From Paenimyroides aestuarii (GTDB lineage Bacteria > Bacteroidota > Bacteroidia > Flavobacteriales > Flavobacteriaceae): 64,000 nucleotides of DNA. The notes below the pieces were generated by a model. It was not told the origin of the DNA, made no database searches, and was given only the letters and a program-made list of their open reading frames with translations. Location: the NCBI RefSeq assembly GCF_024628805.1, contig NZ_CP102382.1, positions 2,046,001 through 2,110,000 on the forward strand, in the 5' to 3' direction. Of the stretch, positions 9,024-21,404 are shown piece after piece; the stretch's first letter is position 1, and each line of letters begins with the position of its first letter. The position numbers and the translations under genes were made by a program.

Positions 9024-9466
9024 TATGGAATATAAAGCTTTTTGATTCTTGGAATGGGTCCGCCGCATTTTTTTGCATGGCATTCCAAACATTGATTCAC
9101 CATTTTATTGAAATTTTCTTTGGCAGAAACCGTATCGGCATATATGGCTTTTTGTGCTTCAATAAATAGTGCGGCTTGTTCATTAAAAAAAACATCTCTA
9201 TCGGCACTTTCTGTTAAGGTTGCCGTGTGAATTTTGTCAAACGCCATTGGATATGCACCCAAGTCTTGATTGTTCACAATACGTTCTTTTAGCTGCGTAT
9301 TGTATGCATACATTTGTTCCATTAAAGCAGCCATTTCGCTCATTTCATACATTTTAAAATCTGAAGAAACGGTGTCTTTTGCGGTATTTGTTTCATCCGC
9401 TTTGTTTTGTTTGTTGCAACTCACAGCAAAAGCTGAAAGCAACACTAAAAGAATTATTTTTTTCAT
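9023..9466 (-). CDS. Putative single-heme (CxxCH) lipoprotein
   Basis: The 147-residue protein has a lipoprotein signal peptide, MKKIILLVLLSAFAVSC with Cys17 as the lipidated residue, a helical middle region and a C-terminal CLECH motif, the CxxCH covalent heme attachment site. The position of CxxCH near the end is like cytochrome c-prime folds. A periplasmic electron-carrier or sensor role is inferred. It overlaps both neighbours by single-nucleotide TAATG junctions, forming a tightly coupled operon with the DUF4920 lipoprotein and mnmD. Confidence 0.75.
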   Translation of the reverse strand: MKKIILLVLLSAFAVSCNKQNKADETNTAKDTVSSDFKMYEMSEMAALMEQMYAYNTQLKERIVNNQDLGAYPMAFDKIHTATLTESADRDVFFNEQAALFIEAQKAIYADTVSAKENFNKMVNQCLECHAKKCGGPIPRIKKLYIP

Positions 9467-9984
9467 TAATTTTCAGCAATTAAAACGCCATCTGCCATAA
9501 AACGATATTCTACTTTTGGTTCTGTGATTGCAGCAATTTCAGCATCGGTCTTGCCTGCATCTTTTGCATAATGCTTTAATTCATCAACCGGTGTTGTTTC
9601 TATAAAAGCTTTTCCTGATATTATGGTTCTATGATTTTCTGCACCTTCTTTAGGAACAAAAAAAGCATAATCTTTAAATTTTACAAAAGCTTCTTTATCC
9701 TTGCCCAATTTCAAGGTCATCCAACAACCTTTCTTTTTGCATGTAGCAATTATTTCTGAATCCAATTTAACAGCTAACGTGTCGGTTGGTTTCATGTCTT
9801 CATATTTTGCCAACATTTCTTCCTTTGAAATAGCGCCTTCGGCAGAAATGCTGTCACCATACACCTGGAAATTCATTTTCTCATCGGTTGTGTTGTTAGC
9901 GGTTTCGGTAGCGTTGCTGTCTTGTTTTTTATCACATGCAACCAATAAAGCGGTTGCTGCAAAAAAGAATACGATTTTTTTCAT
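9466..9984 (-). CDS. DUF4920 domain lipoprotein
   Basis: The 172-residue protein has a lipoprotein signal (MKKIVFFFAATALLVAC, Cys17) and a DUF4920 domain recognised by CKKKGCWMTL and the following VKFKDYAFFVP. The C-x-x-x-G-C-W-M cysteines look suited to metal or heme binding, and it is the first gene of an operon with the CxxCH lipoprotein, so the two may work together in the periplasm (inference). Stop and next start overlap as TAATG at 9466. Confidence 0.85.
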   Translation of the reverse strand: MKKIVFFFAATALLVACDKKQDSNATETANNTTDEKMNFQVYGDSISAEGAISKEEMLAKYEDMKPTDTLAVKLDSEIIATCKKKGCWMTLKLGKDKEAFVKFKDYAFFVPKEGAENHRTIISGKAFIETTPVDELKHYAKDAGKTDAEIAAITEPKVEYRFMADGVLIAEN

Positions 9985-10144
9985 TGTTCTTATTTTTTAC
10001 AAATATAGAAATTGTTCATTAAAGTGAATAACATTTTGAATAGCTTGTATTTAGATTGATTAAAGATATTGAAAGATTTTCATTGAAAGTTTGCTTATAA
10101 TGTAAATCGCATAATTTTAGGTAATTAAAACCCGATTTTTTTTC

Positions 10145-10152
10145 TAACTTTG
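10145..10152 (+). promoter_or_regulatory. Putative ilvE promoter -7 box
   Basis: TAACTTTG (10145-10152) fits TAnnTTTG, about 45 bp before the GTG start. No convincing TTG -33 box was found. Confidence 0.45.
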
Positions 10153-10196
10153 CAAAACAGACAACATAACAAATTTAACAGCATAAAAACAACAAA

Positions 10197-11267
10197 GTGG
10201 ATTCAAACATTTTAAACAACTTACAACTAACTAAAGTTGCCGTTTCAAAAATAGATACTTTTGATTTTGAAAATGTAAAATTTGGTGCCAAATTTACCGA
10301 TCACATGCTAACATGTGCATACAAAAATGGTGAATGGGGTGCTTTAGAAATTAAACCCTACGCTCCAATTACTTTAGACCCTTCAGCAAGAGTTTTTCAT
10401 TACGGACAAGCTATTTTTGAAGGAATGAAAGCATATAAACAAGACAATAATGATATTTGGTTGTTTAGACCCGATGAAAACTTTCACCGCTTCAATAAAT
10501 CGGCAATTCGTTTAGCAATGCCAACGATCGATGAAACACGTTTTATTGGTGGATTAAAAGAGTTGATTAAAGTTGAAAAAGAATGGGTACGCAAAGGCTT
10601 AGGTAATTCATTATACATTCGCCCATTTATGATTGCTACTGAAAGTGGCGTGATTGCAAGCCCTTCAAGCGAATTTTTATTCTGTATTTTGTTGTCTCCG
10701 GCAAAATCGTATTACTCCGGCAAAATAAAAGTACAAATTGCAGATTATTACAGCCGAGCAGCAAATGGAGGTATTGGCGCTGCAAAAGCGGCAGGAAATT
10801 ATTCGGCACAGTTTTATCCAACCAAACTTGCTCAAGAAGCAGGATATAACCAAGTAATTTGGACCGATTCTACGCACACACATTTAGAAGAATCTGGAAC
10901 CATGAATGTGTTTTTTAGAATCAATGATACCTTATACACTGCACCAACATCTGATCGTATTTTAGATGGTGTAACCCGTAAAAGTTTAATTGCGCTTGCA
11001 GAACATTTGGGATATCAAGTGAAAATTGAACCTGTAAAAGTAGAAGCCATTATTCAGGCAGCAAAAGAAGGTAGTTTAAAAGAAATTTTTGGGGCAGGAA
11101 CAGCCGCAGTTGTTAATCAAATTGAAGGATTTGCTTACAAAGATGACTATTATGAACTGCCCAATATTGCCGATGAAGACGCTTATGCGTTGCAGTTGAA
11201 AAACGCATTGACAAAACTTCAAAATAAATTAACCGACGATCCATTTAACTGGACAGTGAAAATTTAA
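10197..11267 (+). CDS. ilvE: Branched-chain amino acid aminotransferase
   Basis: The 356-residue protein is a fold-type IV PLP transaminase of the BCAT type: HYGQAIFEGMKAYKQ, IYIRPF-like LYIRPFMIATESG, GGIGAAKAAGNYSA with the PLP-binding Lys, and FGAGTAAVV near the C-terminus. It makes or degrades leucine, isoleucine and valine using 2-oxoglutarate/glutamate. The start is a GTG; no in-frame ATG is available upstream. A terminator follows directly. Confidence 0.95.
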   Translation: MDSNILNNLQLTKVAVSKIDTFDFENVKFGAKFTDHMLTCAYKNGEWGALEIKPYAPITLDPSARVFHYGQAIFEGMKAYKQDNNDIWLFRPDENFHRFNKSAIRLAMPTIDETRFIGGLKELIKVEKEWVRKGLGNSLYIRPFMIATESGVIASPSSEFLFCILLSPAKSYYSGKIKVQIADYYSRAANGGIGAAKAAGNYSAQFYPTKLAQEAGYNQVIWTDSTHTHLEESGTMNVFFRINDTLYTAPTSDRILDGVTRKSLIALAEHLGYQVKIEPVKVEAIIQAAKEGSLKEIFGAGTAAVVNQIEGFAYKDDYYELPNIADEDAYALQLKNALTKLQNKLTDDPFNWTVKI

Positions 11268-11270
11268 TAC

Positions 11271-11298
11271 AAAGCTTGCATTGCGCAAGCTTTTTTTA
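11271..11298 (+). terminator. ilvE terminator
   Basis: The hairpin AAAGCTTGC-ATT-GCGCAAGCTTT runs into a seven-T tract. Confidence 0.85.
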
Positions 11299-11333
11299 TG
11301 TTGTTAAAATACATATATTTGTATAAAAAAGAG

Positions 11334-11522
11334 ATGTTTACCCAAGGACAAATTATTTTTGCAGTTGCTTTTATCGTAGTTTTTGTTAGCCTAATAGTTA
11401 TTATGTATCGCAAAGATTTAAAAATGCACAAAATATATTACAAAGGCAGTTTGTGGGTTTTACTTACTTTTTTATTGTTTATGGGCATATTATTCATTAT
11501 TAAAACTACCTTAAAAAGCTAA
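11334..11522 (+). CDS. Small two-helix membrane protein
   Basis: About 62 residues from the ATG at 11334 (MFTQGQIIFAVAFIVVFVSL). There are two hydrophobic helices separated by a basic stretch (MYRKDLKMHKIYYKG). The ATG at 11334 is preferred to the one at 11298, which lies in the ilvE terminator. It ends 8 bp before the next gene, suggesting cotranscription. Function not recognised. Confidence 0.65.
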   Translation: MFTQGQIIFAVAFIVVFVSLIVIMYRKDLKMHKIYYKGSLWVLLTFLLFMGILFIIKTTLKS

Positions 11523-11530
11523 AATTGTTT

Positions 11531-12580
11531 ATGAAAATTGTAAAGTATGTATTTATCATCGCTGCTTTGGCAGCAGTTTTTCTAACCGTTTATATCGCAA
11601 CAGGAAAAAGCGAATACGAAATAAATGTGAGTGAAAAAACCGAATTATCTAATCAACGATTGTTTCGTTATGTGAATAATTTGCAAAATTTCCCTGATTG
11701 GAATGCCTATGAAAACAATCCTGATAGTTTTAAGTTAGATTCTATCTACAAAGGAACCAACTCCAAAATAATGTGGAGCAATAATGAAGTTTCTATCTCT
11801 AAATCAATTCCTAATGATACCATATATTTAAAGATGAATATAGACGGAAATGAGTACGATACCCAAATGTTTTTTGATGAGGCAAATGGAAAAACTACCA
11901 TTGGTTGGAATATAAAAGGAAACTTATCATTTAAAGAAAAGTTCGAGATTTTTTTTCAAGGCACGCCTCAATCTCTTATCGGGCCTATTTTTGAACAAAG
12001 CTTATCAAAAATTAATAAAAACATCACAGAAAGCCTTAAAAATTTCACTATTAAAAACGAAGGCATCGTTATGATTCCTGAAATGTTTTATATGAAACAA
12101 ATAGTAGAATCAGATATTGAAAACCTTGGCGATAAAATGTTTCAAAGTATGGAACACATGAATAATTTCGCAAAAAACTTTGAATTGGAACCTTACGGAG
12201 CACCTTTTACCATTTTTGAAAACATCAACGTATTATCCGGAACTGTACGTTATTCCGTATGTATGCCGATAAAAAACTTTTTTAGTACAGCAGAGGGCAG
12301 TGATGTAATGTGTGAAAAAATGCCCGCTTTTCATGGATACAAGACTGTTTTAAAAGGCGACTATATCCATAGCGACAAAGCTTGGGCAGAAGTGAAGCAA
12401 GAAATAGCTAAGAAAAATTTAACGCAACGTGCCGATTTAAAACCTATTTCCTTTTATAAAACTTCCACCTTAAACACGCAAAAATCAAACGAATGGGTTA
12501 CTGAATTTATTATTCCGGTAAACGAAACAGTAATTCCAATTGTTGACACTCCTGCAGATAGTTTGAATGTGAGCAATTAA
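11531..12580 (+). CDS. SRPBCC / GyrI-like effector-binding domain protein
   Basis: The protein has an N-terminal membrane anchor (about residues 6-25), then an SRPBCC-like domain with RLFRYVNNLQNFPDWNAYE and a C-terminal segment resembling the GyrI-like/effector-binding domain (MPAFHGYKTVLKGDYIHSDK). Similar two-domain proteins in Flavobacteria are of unknown function; small hydrophobic ligand binding is an inference. The ATG at 11531 is chosen over the TTG two codons earlier. Confidence 0.7.
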   Translation: MKIVKYVFIIAALAAVFLTVYIATGKSEYEINVSEKTELSNQRLFRYVNNLQNFPDWNAYENNPDSFKLDSIYKGTNSKIMWSNNEVSISKSIPNDTIYLKMNIDGNEYDTQMFFDEANGKTTIGWNIKGNLSFKEKFEIFFQGTPQSLIGPIFEQSLSKINKNITESLKNFTIKNEGIVMIPEMFYMKQIVESDIENLGDKMFQSMEHMNNFAKNFELEPYGAPFTIFENINVLSGTVRYSVCMPIKNFFSTAEGSDVMCEKMPAFHGYKTVLKGDYIHSDKAWAEVKQEIAKKNLTQRADLKPISFYKTSTLNTQKSNEWVTEFIIPVNETVIPIVDTPADSLNVSN

Positions 12581-13254
12581 ACATGAAGGTATATCTAAGG
12601 ATAAATTCGTAAACTATCAAATCATTACAAATAGAAAAGACAAAATTAATAGATAAATTAGTTTTGTCTTTTTTAATTTAGATGTTTCCTTAATAGCGAT
12701 TTGCTAAAAAAAATTGGGTGATTTTGAATTGCTTTGTTGTTGAAAGCAAAAGAGAAGTTGCGTACATGCTTGCTTTTTTTTTTCTCTTAGCTTCTTTAAA
12801 AAAGATCTCATTATTTAGCGTGGATTTATTCTTTTGTATTTATAAGTTATATCTTCTGTAGATTATTGTTTTTTAAACAATTCGCCCAAAAACACTATTT
12901 TTATTGATTTTTTTATTATATTTATGCTTCGAAACGTGTTTAACTTACGATTTTTTTATTTTTTTAGCACAATATGCTACCACTTAAAAAGATAGAGTTA
13001 AACAGCGGTACGAATTTTTTAAACTCATAAAACTTAAATACGCGTTGTTTTAAATAATTTAATGACTGTCTTTTATAAAACGTTGATTTGTTGCTTTTTT
13101 TTCTACCATACATTGAATCAACTACATGGATTTTTAAAATAGTCAAAAATTATAGAAGGGTTGTTTTAAAAATAGGTCTTTTACAAGTGTAAAATATTCT
13201 CGTGCTGTAATAATAATCAATAAATTTATTGTTAAACTAAATAAAAAAGAAAAG
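12581..13254 (+). other. Intergenic region with a terminator but no supported gene
   Basis: A hairpin at 12635-12674 (AAAAGACAAAA pairing with TTTTGTCTTTT) is a likely terminator for the upstream gene. The rest is strongly AT-rich. The only sizeable ORF (minus strand, about 12964-13146) has no coding character. The symporter's promoter is presumably here, but no good TAnnTTTG match was fixed. Confidence 0.6.
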
Positions 13255-14679
13255 ATGCCACATTGGATTGATGTATTAATTTTTATTATTTATTTTTTGG
13301 GAATGCTAGGGGTGGGGTTCTATTTTGCAAATAAGCACACCGACGAACGAGATTATTATACCGGCAGCGGTACTTTGTCAGCAGGTCATGTGGGGCTATC
13401 GGTGGTAGCAACAGATGTAGGCGGCGGTTTTTCAATAGGTTTAGGAGGAGTTGGTTTTACAATGGGTTTATCGGGTTCGTGGTTGCTTTTTACAGGTTTA
13501 ATAGGTGCATGGTTAAGTGCTGTTTTTTTGATACCAAAAGTTTTTGAATGGCAGCAAAAAAGAGGCGGTTATTTTCTTACACTTCCTCAAGTTTTCAAAT
13601 ATCTATACAATAAAAAAGTAGCACTAGTGGCAGCAATCATTTGTATTATTGGCTACACAGGTTTCACAAGTTCGCAATTTTTGGCAGGAGCAAAACTTTC
13701 AACAGCTGCTTTTCCCGCAGTTGATACGCAAACCATGCTTTGGATAATGGGAATAATTGCCGTTTTTTATACCATGCTTGGTGGGATGAAAGCGGTAATT
13801 TATACCGATACTGTGCAATGGATTATTTTGCTTGCGGGATTAATGCTCGTTGCAATTCCGGTTGCTTATATTAAATTAGGTGGAATGCAAGGTATATTGC
13901 CTTATTTAAACCAAGATATGCTTTCGCTAAAAAATATTACTTGGCAACAAATTATTAATTGGAGTGTAACAATTATACCCATTTGGTTTGTTGGAATGAC
14001 ACTTTATCAGCGCATATTCGCTTGTAAGGATGTTAAAACAGCAAAAAAAGCTTGGTACTTTGCGGGTGTTTTAGAATGGCCTATTATGGCTTTTACAGGT
14101 GTTGTATTAGGAATGCTTGCAAATGTAGCTATTCAACAAAAGTTAGTACCCATTGAAGGCGGTGTTTTAAACGATGTAGAACTAGGACTACCCTTATTAA
14201 TAAAAAATATTTTACCCATAGGTTTAACCGGCGTTGTGATGGCGGCTTATTTTTCAGCAGTTTTATCCACGGCCGACAGTTGTTTAATGGCAGCCTCTGG
14301 TAATGTGGTGGGTGATTTAATACCTGATCATAAAAAGAAAAACAGCCATACAATTATTAGAATGTCTAAACTTTCTACCTTACTCATCGGATTTCTCGCC
14401 ATTTTACTTGCTTCGGTTATGGAAAATGTACTAGCATTAATGCTTTATGCTTATGCATTTATGGTTTCAGGTCTTTTAGTACCTGTAATTGCCGCAATAG
14501 TTTTCAAAAAACCAAAACCTACTCCAGCATTAATTTCTATGATAGTAGGGGGTGGTCTTTCCATTTTTTTAATAATAATAGATACAAAGCTACCATTTGG
14601 ACTAGATGCCAATGTTTTTGGACTTAGCGCTGCAATTTGCGCCTATGGAATTGCTAGTATGTTCGTAAAATCTGATTGA
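13255..14679 (+). CDS. Sodium:solute symporter (SSS family)
   Basis: The 474-residue inner-membrane protein has about 13 hydrophobic helices and SSS signatures: GVGFYFANKHTDERDYYTGS near the start, GGGFSIGLGGVGFTMGLSGS in the discontinuous TM1 region, and AAYFSAVLSTADSCLMAASG (TM8, the conserved S-T-A-D-S sodium site). It imports an unidentified substrate with sodium. It stands alone, upstream of the rRNA operon. Confidence 0.9.
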   Translation: MPHWIDVLIFIIYFLGMLGVGFYFANKHTDERDYYTGSGTLSAGHVGLSVVATDVGGGFSIGLGGVGFTMGLSGSWLLFTGLIGAWLSAVFLIPKVFEWQQKRGGYFLTLPQVFKYLYNKKVALVAAIICIIGYTGFTSSQFLAGAKLSTAAFPAVDTQTMLWIMGIIAVFYTMLGGMKAVIYTDTVQWIILLAGLMLVAIPVAYIKLGGMQGILPYLNQDMLSLKNITWQQIINWSVTIIPIWFVGMTLYQRIFACKDVKTAKKAWYFAGVLEWPIMAFTGVVLGMLANVAIQQKLVPIEGGVLNDVELGLPLLIKNILPIGLTGVVMAAYFSAVLSTADSCLMAASGNVVGDLIPDHKKKNSHTIIRMSKLSTLLIGFLAILLASVMENVLALMLYAYAFMVSGLLVPVIAAIVFKKPKPTPALISMIVGGGLSIFLIIIDTKLPFGLDANVFGLSAAICAYGIASMFVKSD

Positions 14680-14897
14680 TTTTATAACTAGATTTAATTC
14701 TACTAAGGATATTCGAGGAAGGTTTCTTAACCAAAAACCTCTTTTTCGTGCTTTAAAAACGCTCTTTGAACCGATCAAAGCTGTCAGATTTAATCATTAA
14801 ACCTATATTTTGTATTGAGGTTAAAAAAAACTATTTAACGCAACTGTTTGAAAACAAGATTATAAGATTTTTTTAATTATTTTTTTTCAAAAAAACC

Positions 14898-14927
14898 TTG
14901 TCAGAATAAAAAAACGCCCTACATTTG
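14898..14927 (+). promoter_or_regulatory. rRNA operon promoter P1
   Basis: TTG (14898-14900), 19 nt, TACATTTG (14920-14927): an exact match to the Bacteroidota TTG-N17-23-TAnnTTTG promoter. It lies about 370 bp before 16S. Confidence 0.75.
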
Positions 14928-15131
14928 CATCACTAAAAAATCAGACACACGTTGTTAAATAAGGTTTTTTAGAAAGCAATTTAAAGAGCGTACTATTTAA
15001 ACTATTTTAAAATTGCAACAAGATATTTGAAATACTGCAAAAGAAAAATGTGATAAAAAATTGTAGCATGAAGATGTGATTGAGGTTTTTAAAATTCACA
15101 AAAAAACTTTTTCAAAAAAAGCAAAAATAAA

Positions 15132-15162
15132 TTTGCTGATAAAAAAATAAGTTTTACTTTTG
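15132..15162 (+). promoter_or_regulatory. rRNA operon promoter P2
   Basis: TTTG (15132-15135), 19 nt, TACTTTTG (15155-15162), again an exact consensus match with the same spacing as P1. The two give a tandem rRNA promoter. The tracts around P1 and P2 are A/T-rich. Confidence 0.8.
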
Positions 15163-15200
15163 CAACCGCTTTGAGAGAGAAGCGAAGACAAGAAGAATAA

Positions 15201-15216
15201 GTTCATAGACATATTG
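15201..15216 (+). promoter_or_regulatory. rRNA leader motif repeated before 23S
   Basis: GTTCATAGACATATTG in the leader recurs as GTTCATTGACATATTG at 17343-17358, upstream of 23S. The position before each large rRNA suggests a transcription antitermination or processing signal (inference). Confidence 0.5.
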
Positions 15217-15229
15217 GATTAACAGAGAA

Positions 15230-15243
15230 TTAAAGAGTAAAAG
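15230..15243 (+). promoter_or_regulatory. 16S precursor processing stalk, 5' arm
   Basis: TTAAAGAGTAAAAG is perfectly complementary to CTTTTACTCTTTAA at 16834-16847, so the two flanks of 16S can pair into an RNase III-type stalk. Confidence 0.75.
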
Positions 15244-15298
15244 CTCTTGGGTAACCAAGAGGTTTAAAACGACACATCAACAATAAAAAAAATTATAC

Positions 15299-16815
<1,517 letters not shown>

Positions 16816-16884
16816 TAGAGATGGTTTAAACATCTTTTACTCTTTAACTGTTGGTTCAAAAAAAAAGCAGAATAAAAAATACAG

Positions 16885-16958
16885 AGTCTCGTAGCTCAGC
16901 TGGTTAGAGTACTACACTGATAATGTAGGGGTCGGCAGTTCGAGTCTGCCCGGGACTA
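16885..16958 (+). tRNA. tRNA-Ile (GAT)
   Basis: A full cloverleaf: acceptor AGTCTCG/CGGGACT, D-arm from AGCTCAGCTGGTTAGAG, anticodon GAT in ACTGATAA, and T-arm GGCAG-TTCGAGT-CTGCC. CCA is not encoded. Standard place in the 16S-23S spacer. Confidence 0.95.
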
Positions 16959-17046
16959 CAAAGTATTTTATTCAAAGGAAATTCTAGAGGTTAGCTAACC
17001 GTACAGTTACTGTTAACTATAAACTGTTAACTAACAACTACGATAC

Positions 17047-17123
17047 GGGGGATTAGCTCAGCTGGCTAGAGCGCCTGCCTTGCACGCAGGAGGTCAAGGG
17101 TTCGACTCCCTTATTCTCCACCA
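17047..17123 (+). tRNA. tRNA-Ala (TGC), CCA encoded
   Basis: Acceptor GGGGGAT/ATTCTCC, anticodon arm CCTGC-CTTGCAC-GCAGG with TGC, T-arm GGG-TTCGACT-CCC. The 3' CCA (17121-17123) is encoded. It directly precedes two 80-bp tandem tRNA-like repeats. Confidence 0.95.
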
Positions 17124-17125
17124 CA

Positions 17126-17203
17126 AGAGATTCAGCCAAAAGGGGCTGGAGCGTCCCGCTATAGGCGGGAAGGTCAAGGGTTCGACTCCCTTATTCTCCA
17201 CCA
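17126..17203 (+). repeat. tRNA-like tandem repeat, copy 1
   Basis: This 80-bp repeat unit copies the tRNA-Ala 3' half exactly (AGGTCAAGGGTTCGACTCCC through the encoded CCA). Its 5' half is different: a D-arm-like hairpin AGCC-AAAAGG-GGCT and an anticodon-arm-like hairpin TCCCG-CTATAGG-CGGGA of the same 17-nt length as in tRNA-Ala. The seven-base loop would give anticodon ATA with T33 kept. The acceptor 5' strand pairs poorly with its partner, so a functional tRNA is doubtful. Confidence 0.7.
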
Positions 17204-17205
17204 CA

Positions 17206-17280
17206 AGAGATTCAGCCAAAAGGGGCTGGGGCGTCCCGCTATAGGCGGGAAGGTCAAGGGTTCGACTCCCTTATTCTCCA
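17206..17280 (+). repeat. tRNA-like tandem repeat, copy 2
   Basis: Second copy of the 80-bp unit, differing from copy 1 by one base before the second hairpin (CTGGG instead of CTGGA) and lacking a complete CCA (it ends CTCCACAAG). Both hairpins and the tRNA-Ala 3' half are intact. Confidence 0.7.
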
Positions 17281-17342
17281 CAAGAAGCAATAAGCTGTAA
17301 GCTTAAAGCTAAAAGCCTAGTGCGTAAAGCGCGAAGCAAAAA

Positions 17343-17358
17343 GTTCATTGACATATTG
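17343..17358 (+). promoter_or_regulatory. Second copy of rRNA leader motif, before 23S
   Basis: GTTCATTGACATATTG matches the 15201-15216 leader motif at 15 of 16 positions. It sits in the 223-bp spacer after the tRNA-like repeats; that spacer also holds short AAGCT-type imperfect repeats (17289-17313) and otherwise no gene. Confidence 0.5.
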
Positions 17359-17502
17359 AGATACATTTAAAAAGTAGAAAAGATATTAGAAATAATATAA
17401 AGCACATTTTTTGGTAGTACGTTATAAGAAATACGTTTTAGGTTTTCGAACCTATAAGCTATAACTTACAACATAGAACTAAAAAAGTAGAGCACAATAA
17501 GC

Positions 17503-20363
<2,861 letters not shown>

Positions 20364-20574
20364 CTTATGTGCTCTGGAAGTTGCTTTGTAAAGTATAGTA
20401 TTAGTATTAAGACAAAAGTATTAAGTATTAAGACTGAAATAATATCTACAAATAAATAAAAGTATCGAAAATATGTTAACAATATTGCAGCAAAGCTGCG
20501 TTTAAAGTTCGAAGTTTAATGTTCAAAGGGCAACCTAGAACACAAAAGAAACTTTAAACCTTAAACAAAAATTT

Positions 20575-20683
<109 letters not shown>

Positions 20684-20691
20684 TTTTTAAT

Positions 20692-20726
20692 AAAGCCTGT
20701 CTTTTTCAAGATAGGCTTTCTTTTTT
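20692..20726 (+). terminator. rRNA operon terminator
   Basis: Hairpin AAAGCCTGTCTT/AAGATAGGCTTT followed by CTTTTTT. Intron 1 begins two bases after the T tract, a typical group IIC target. Confidence 0.9.
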
Positions 20727-20728
20727 GT

Positions 20729-21392
20729 GTGTGCCCTGCATATGCAGGACACACCCCGAAAGCTTTTCAAATAGTTCAAAAATACAAATTTAGTTTTAAG
20801 AACCAAGTTTTCGGGGTGTTATTTTTCCAGAGGGTGTGAGTCCCTTACGAGCGGATTGAACCCCGAATCGTTAGCAAGCTGCAAGGTGGTTTATCGTGAG
20901 GTATGCACTGAAGGAAGCAGGACTGCAAAAGTCTGTACCGACGAACAGAAAGTACATAAGAGGCATAACAATAAGGATGAGTATCCACAGCAATACGAAG
21001 TCCAAAACAGTGTTCTGAACATGCTATTAAATCAGATTATTGTTATGTAGATGTACCGGCGATAGACGGAAGGAAAAAGCATTTACCAGGGGAGGTCTTG
21101 GCAATTACGAGTTAATCAAGCCAAGAAGTCAGCAGAGGTCATAGTACTTGAAAGTAACGAGATGCGAATAGATACCGCATAGGCCTCACAAACAAGGAAG
21201 GACTGAACGTAAATCTCCAAGAAATTCGACTAGGAAAGTTAGCTTAGCCTAGTCTTAAAGTAAATTATGGATAGCTCAAAAGGTGTAAAGAGCTTTTGAT
21301 TGATGATTTACGAACCGCCGTATACGAGAACCGTACGTACGGTGGTGTGAGAGGCTCTCCCTGTCAGTTTCTGGCAGGGCAGTCTACTCGAT
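20729..21392 (+). mobile_element. Group II intron 1, ORF-less (664 nt)
   Basis: Starts GTGTGCCCTG, with a near-perfect terminal palindrome CCTGCATATGCAGG. Domain V is at about 21310-21350: CCGCCGTA-TACG-AGAAC-CGTA-CG-TACGGTGG, with a CGC catalytic triad as in group IIC. A domain VI-like hairpin CCCTGTCAG/CTGGCAGGG and the end CTACTCGAT follow. No reverse transcriptase is encoded, so it would depend on one in trans. Its 5' flank is the rRNA terminator (TTTTTTGT); its 3' flank TAGCGGTAG is half of an attC-like site. It is the same length as intron 3 and looks identical. Ends are inferred from flank comparison. Confidence 0.87.
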
Positions 21393-21404
21393 TAGCGGTA
21401 GTTT

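Noticed and set aside
12964..13146. 60-residue minus-strand ORF in the gap before the symporter
   Set aside because: AT-rich sequence with lysine/phenylalanine runs, no ribosome-binding or family evidence.
17126..17203. Calling the 80-bp units functional tRNA-Tyr(ATA) genes
   Set aside because: Acceptor 5' strand pairs badly with ATTCTCC, and bacterial Tyr tRNAs have GTA anticodons and a long variable arm.
20856..21050. 64-residue ORF repeated four times (also near 22726, 25741, 28539)
   Set aside because: It lies inside the structured 5' domain of the group II introns, starts with TTG and is repeated only because the intron is; it shows no protein-like pattern.
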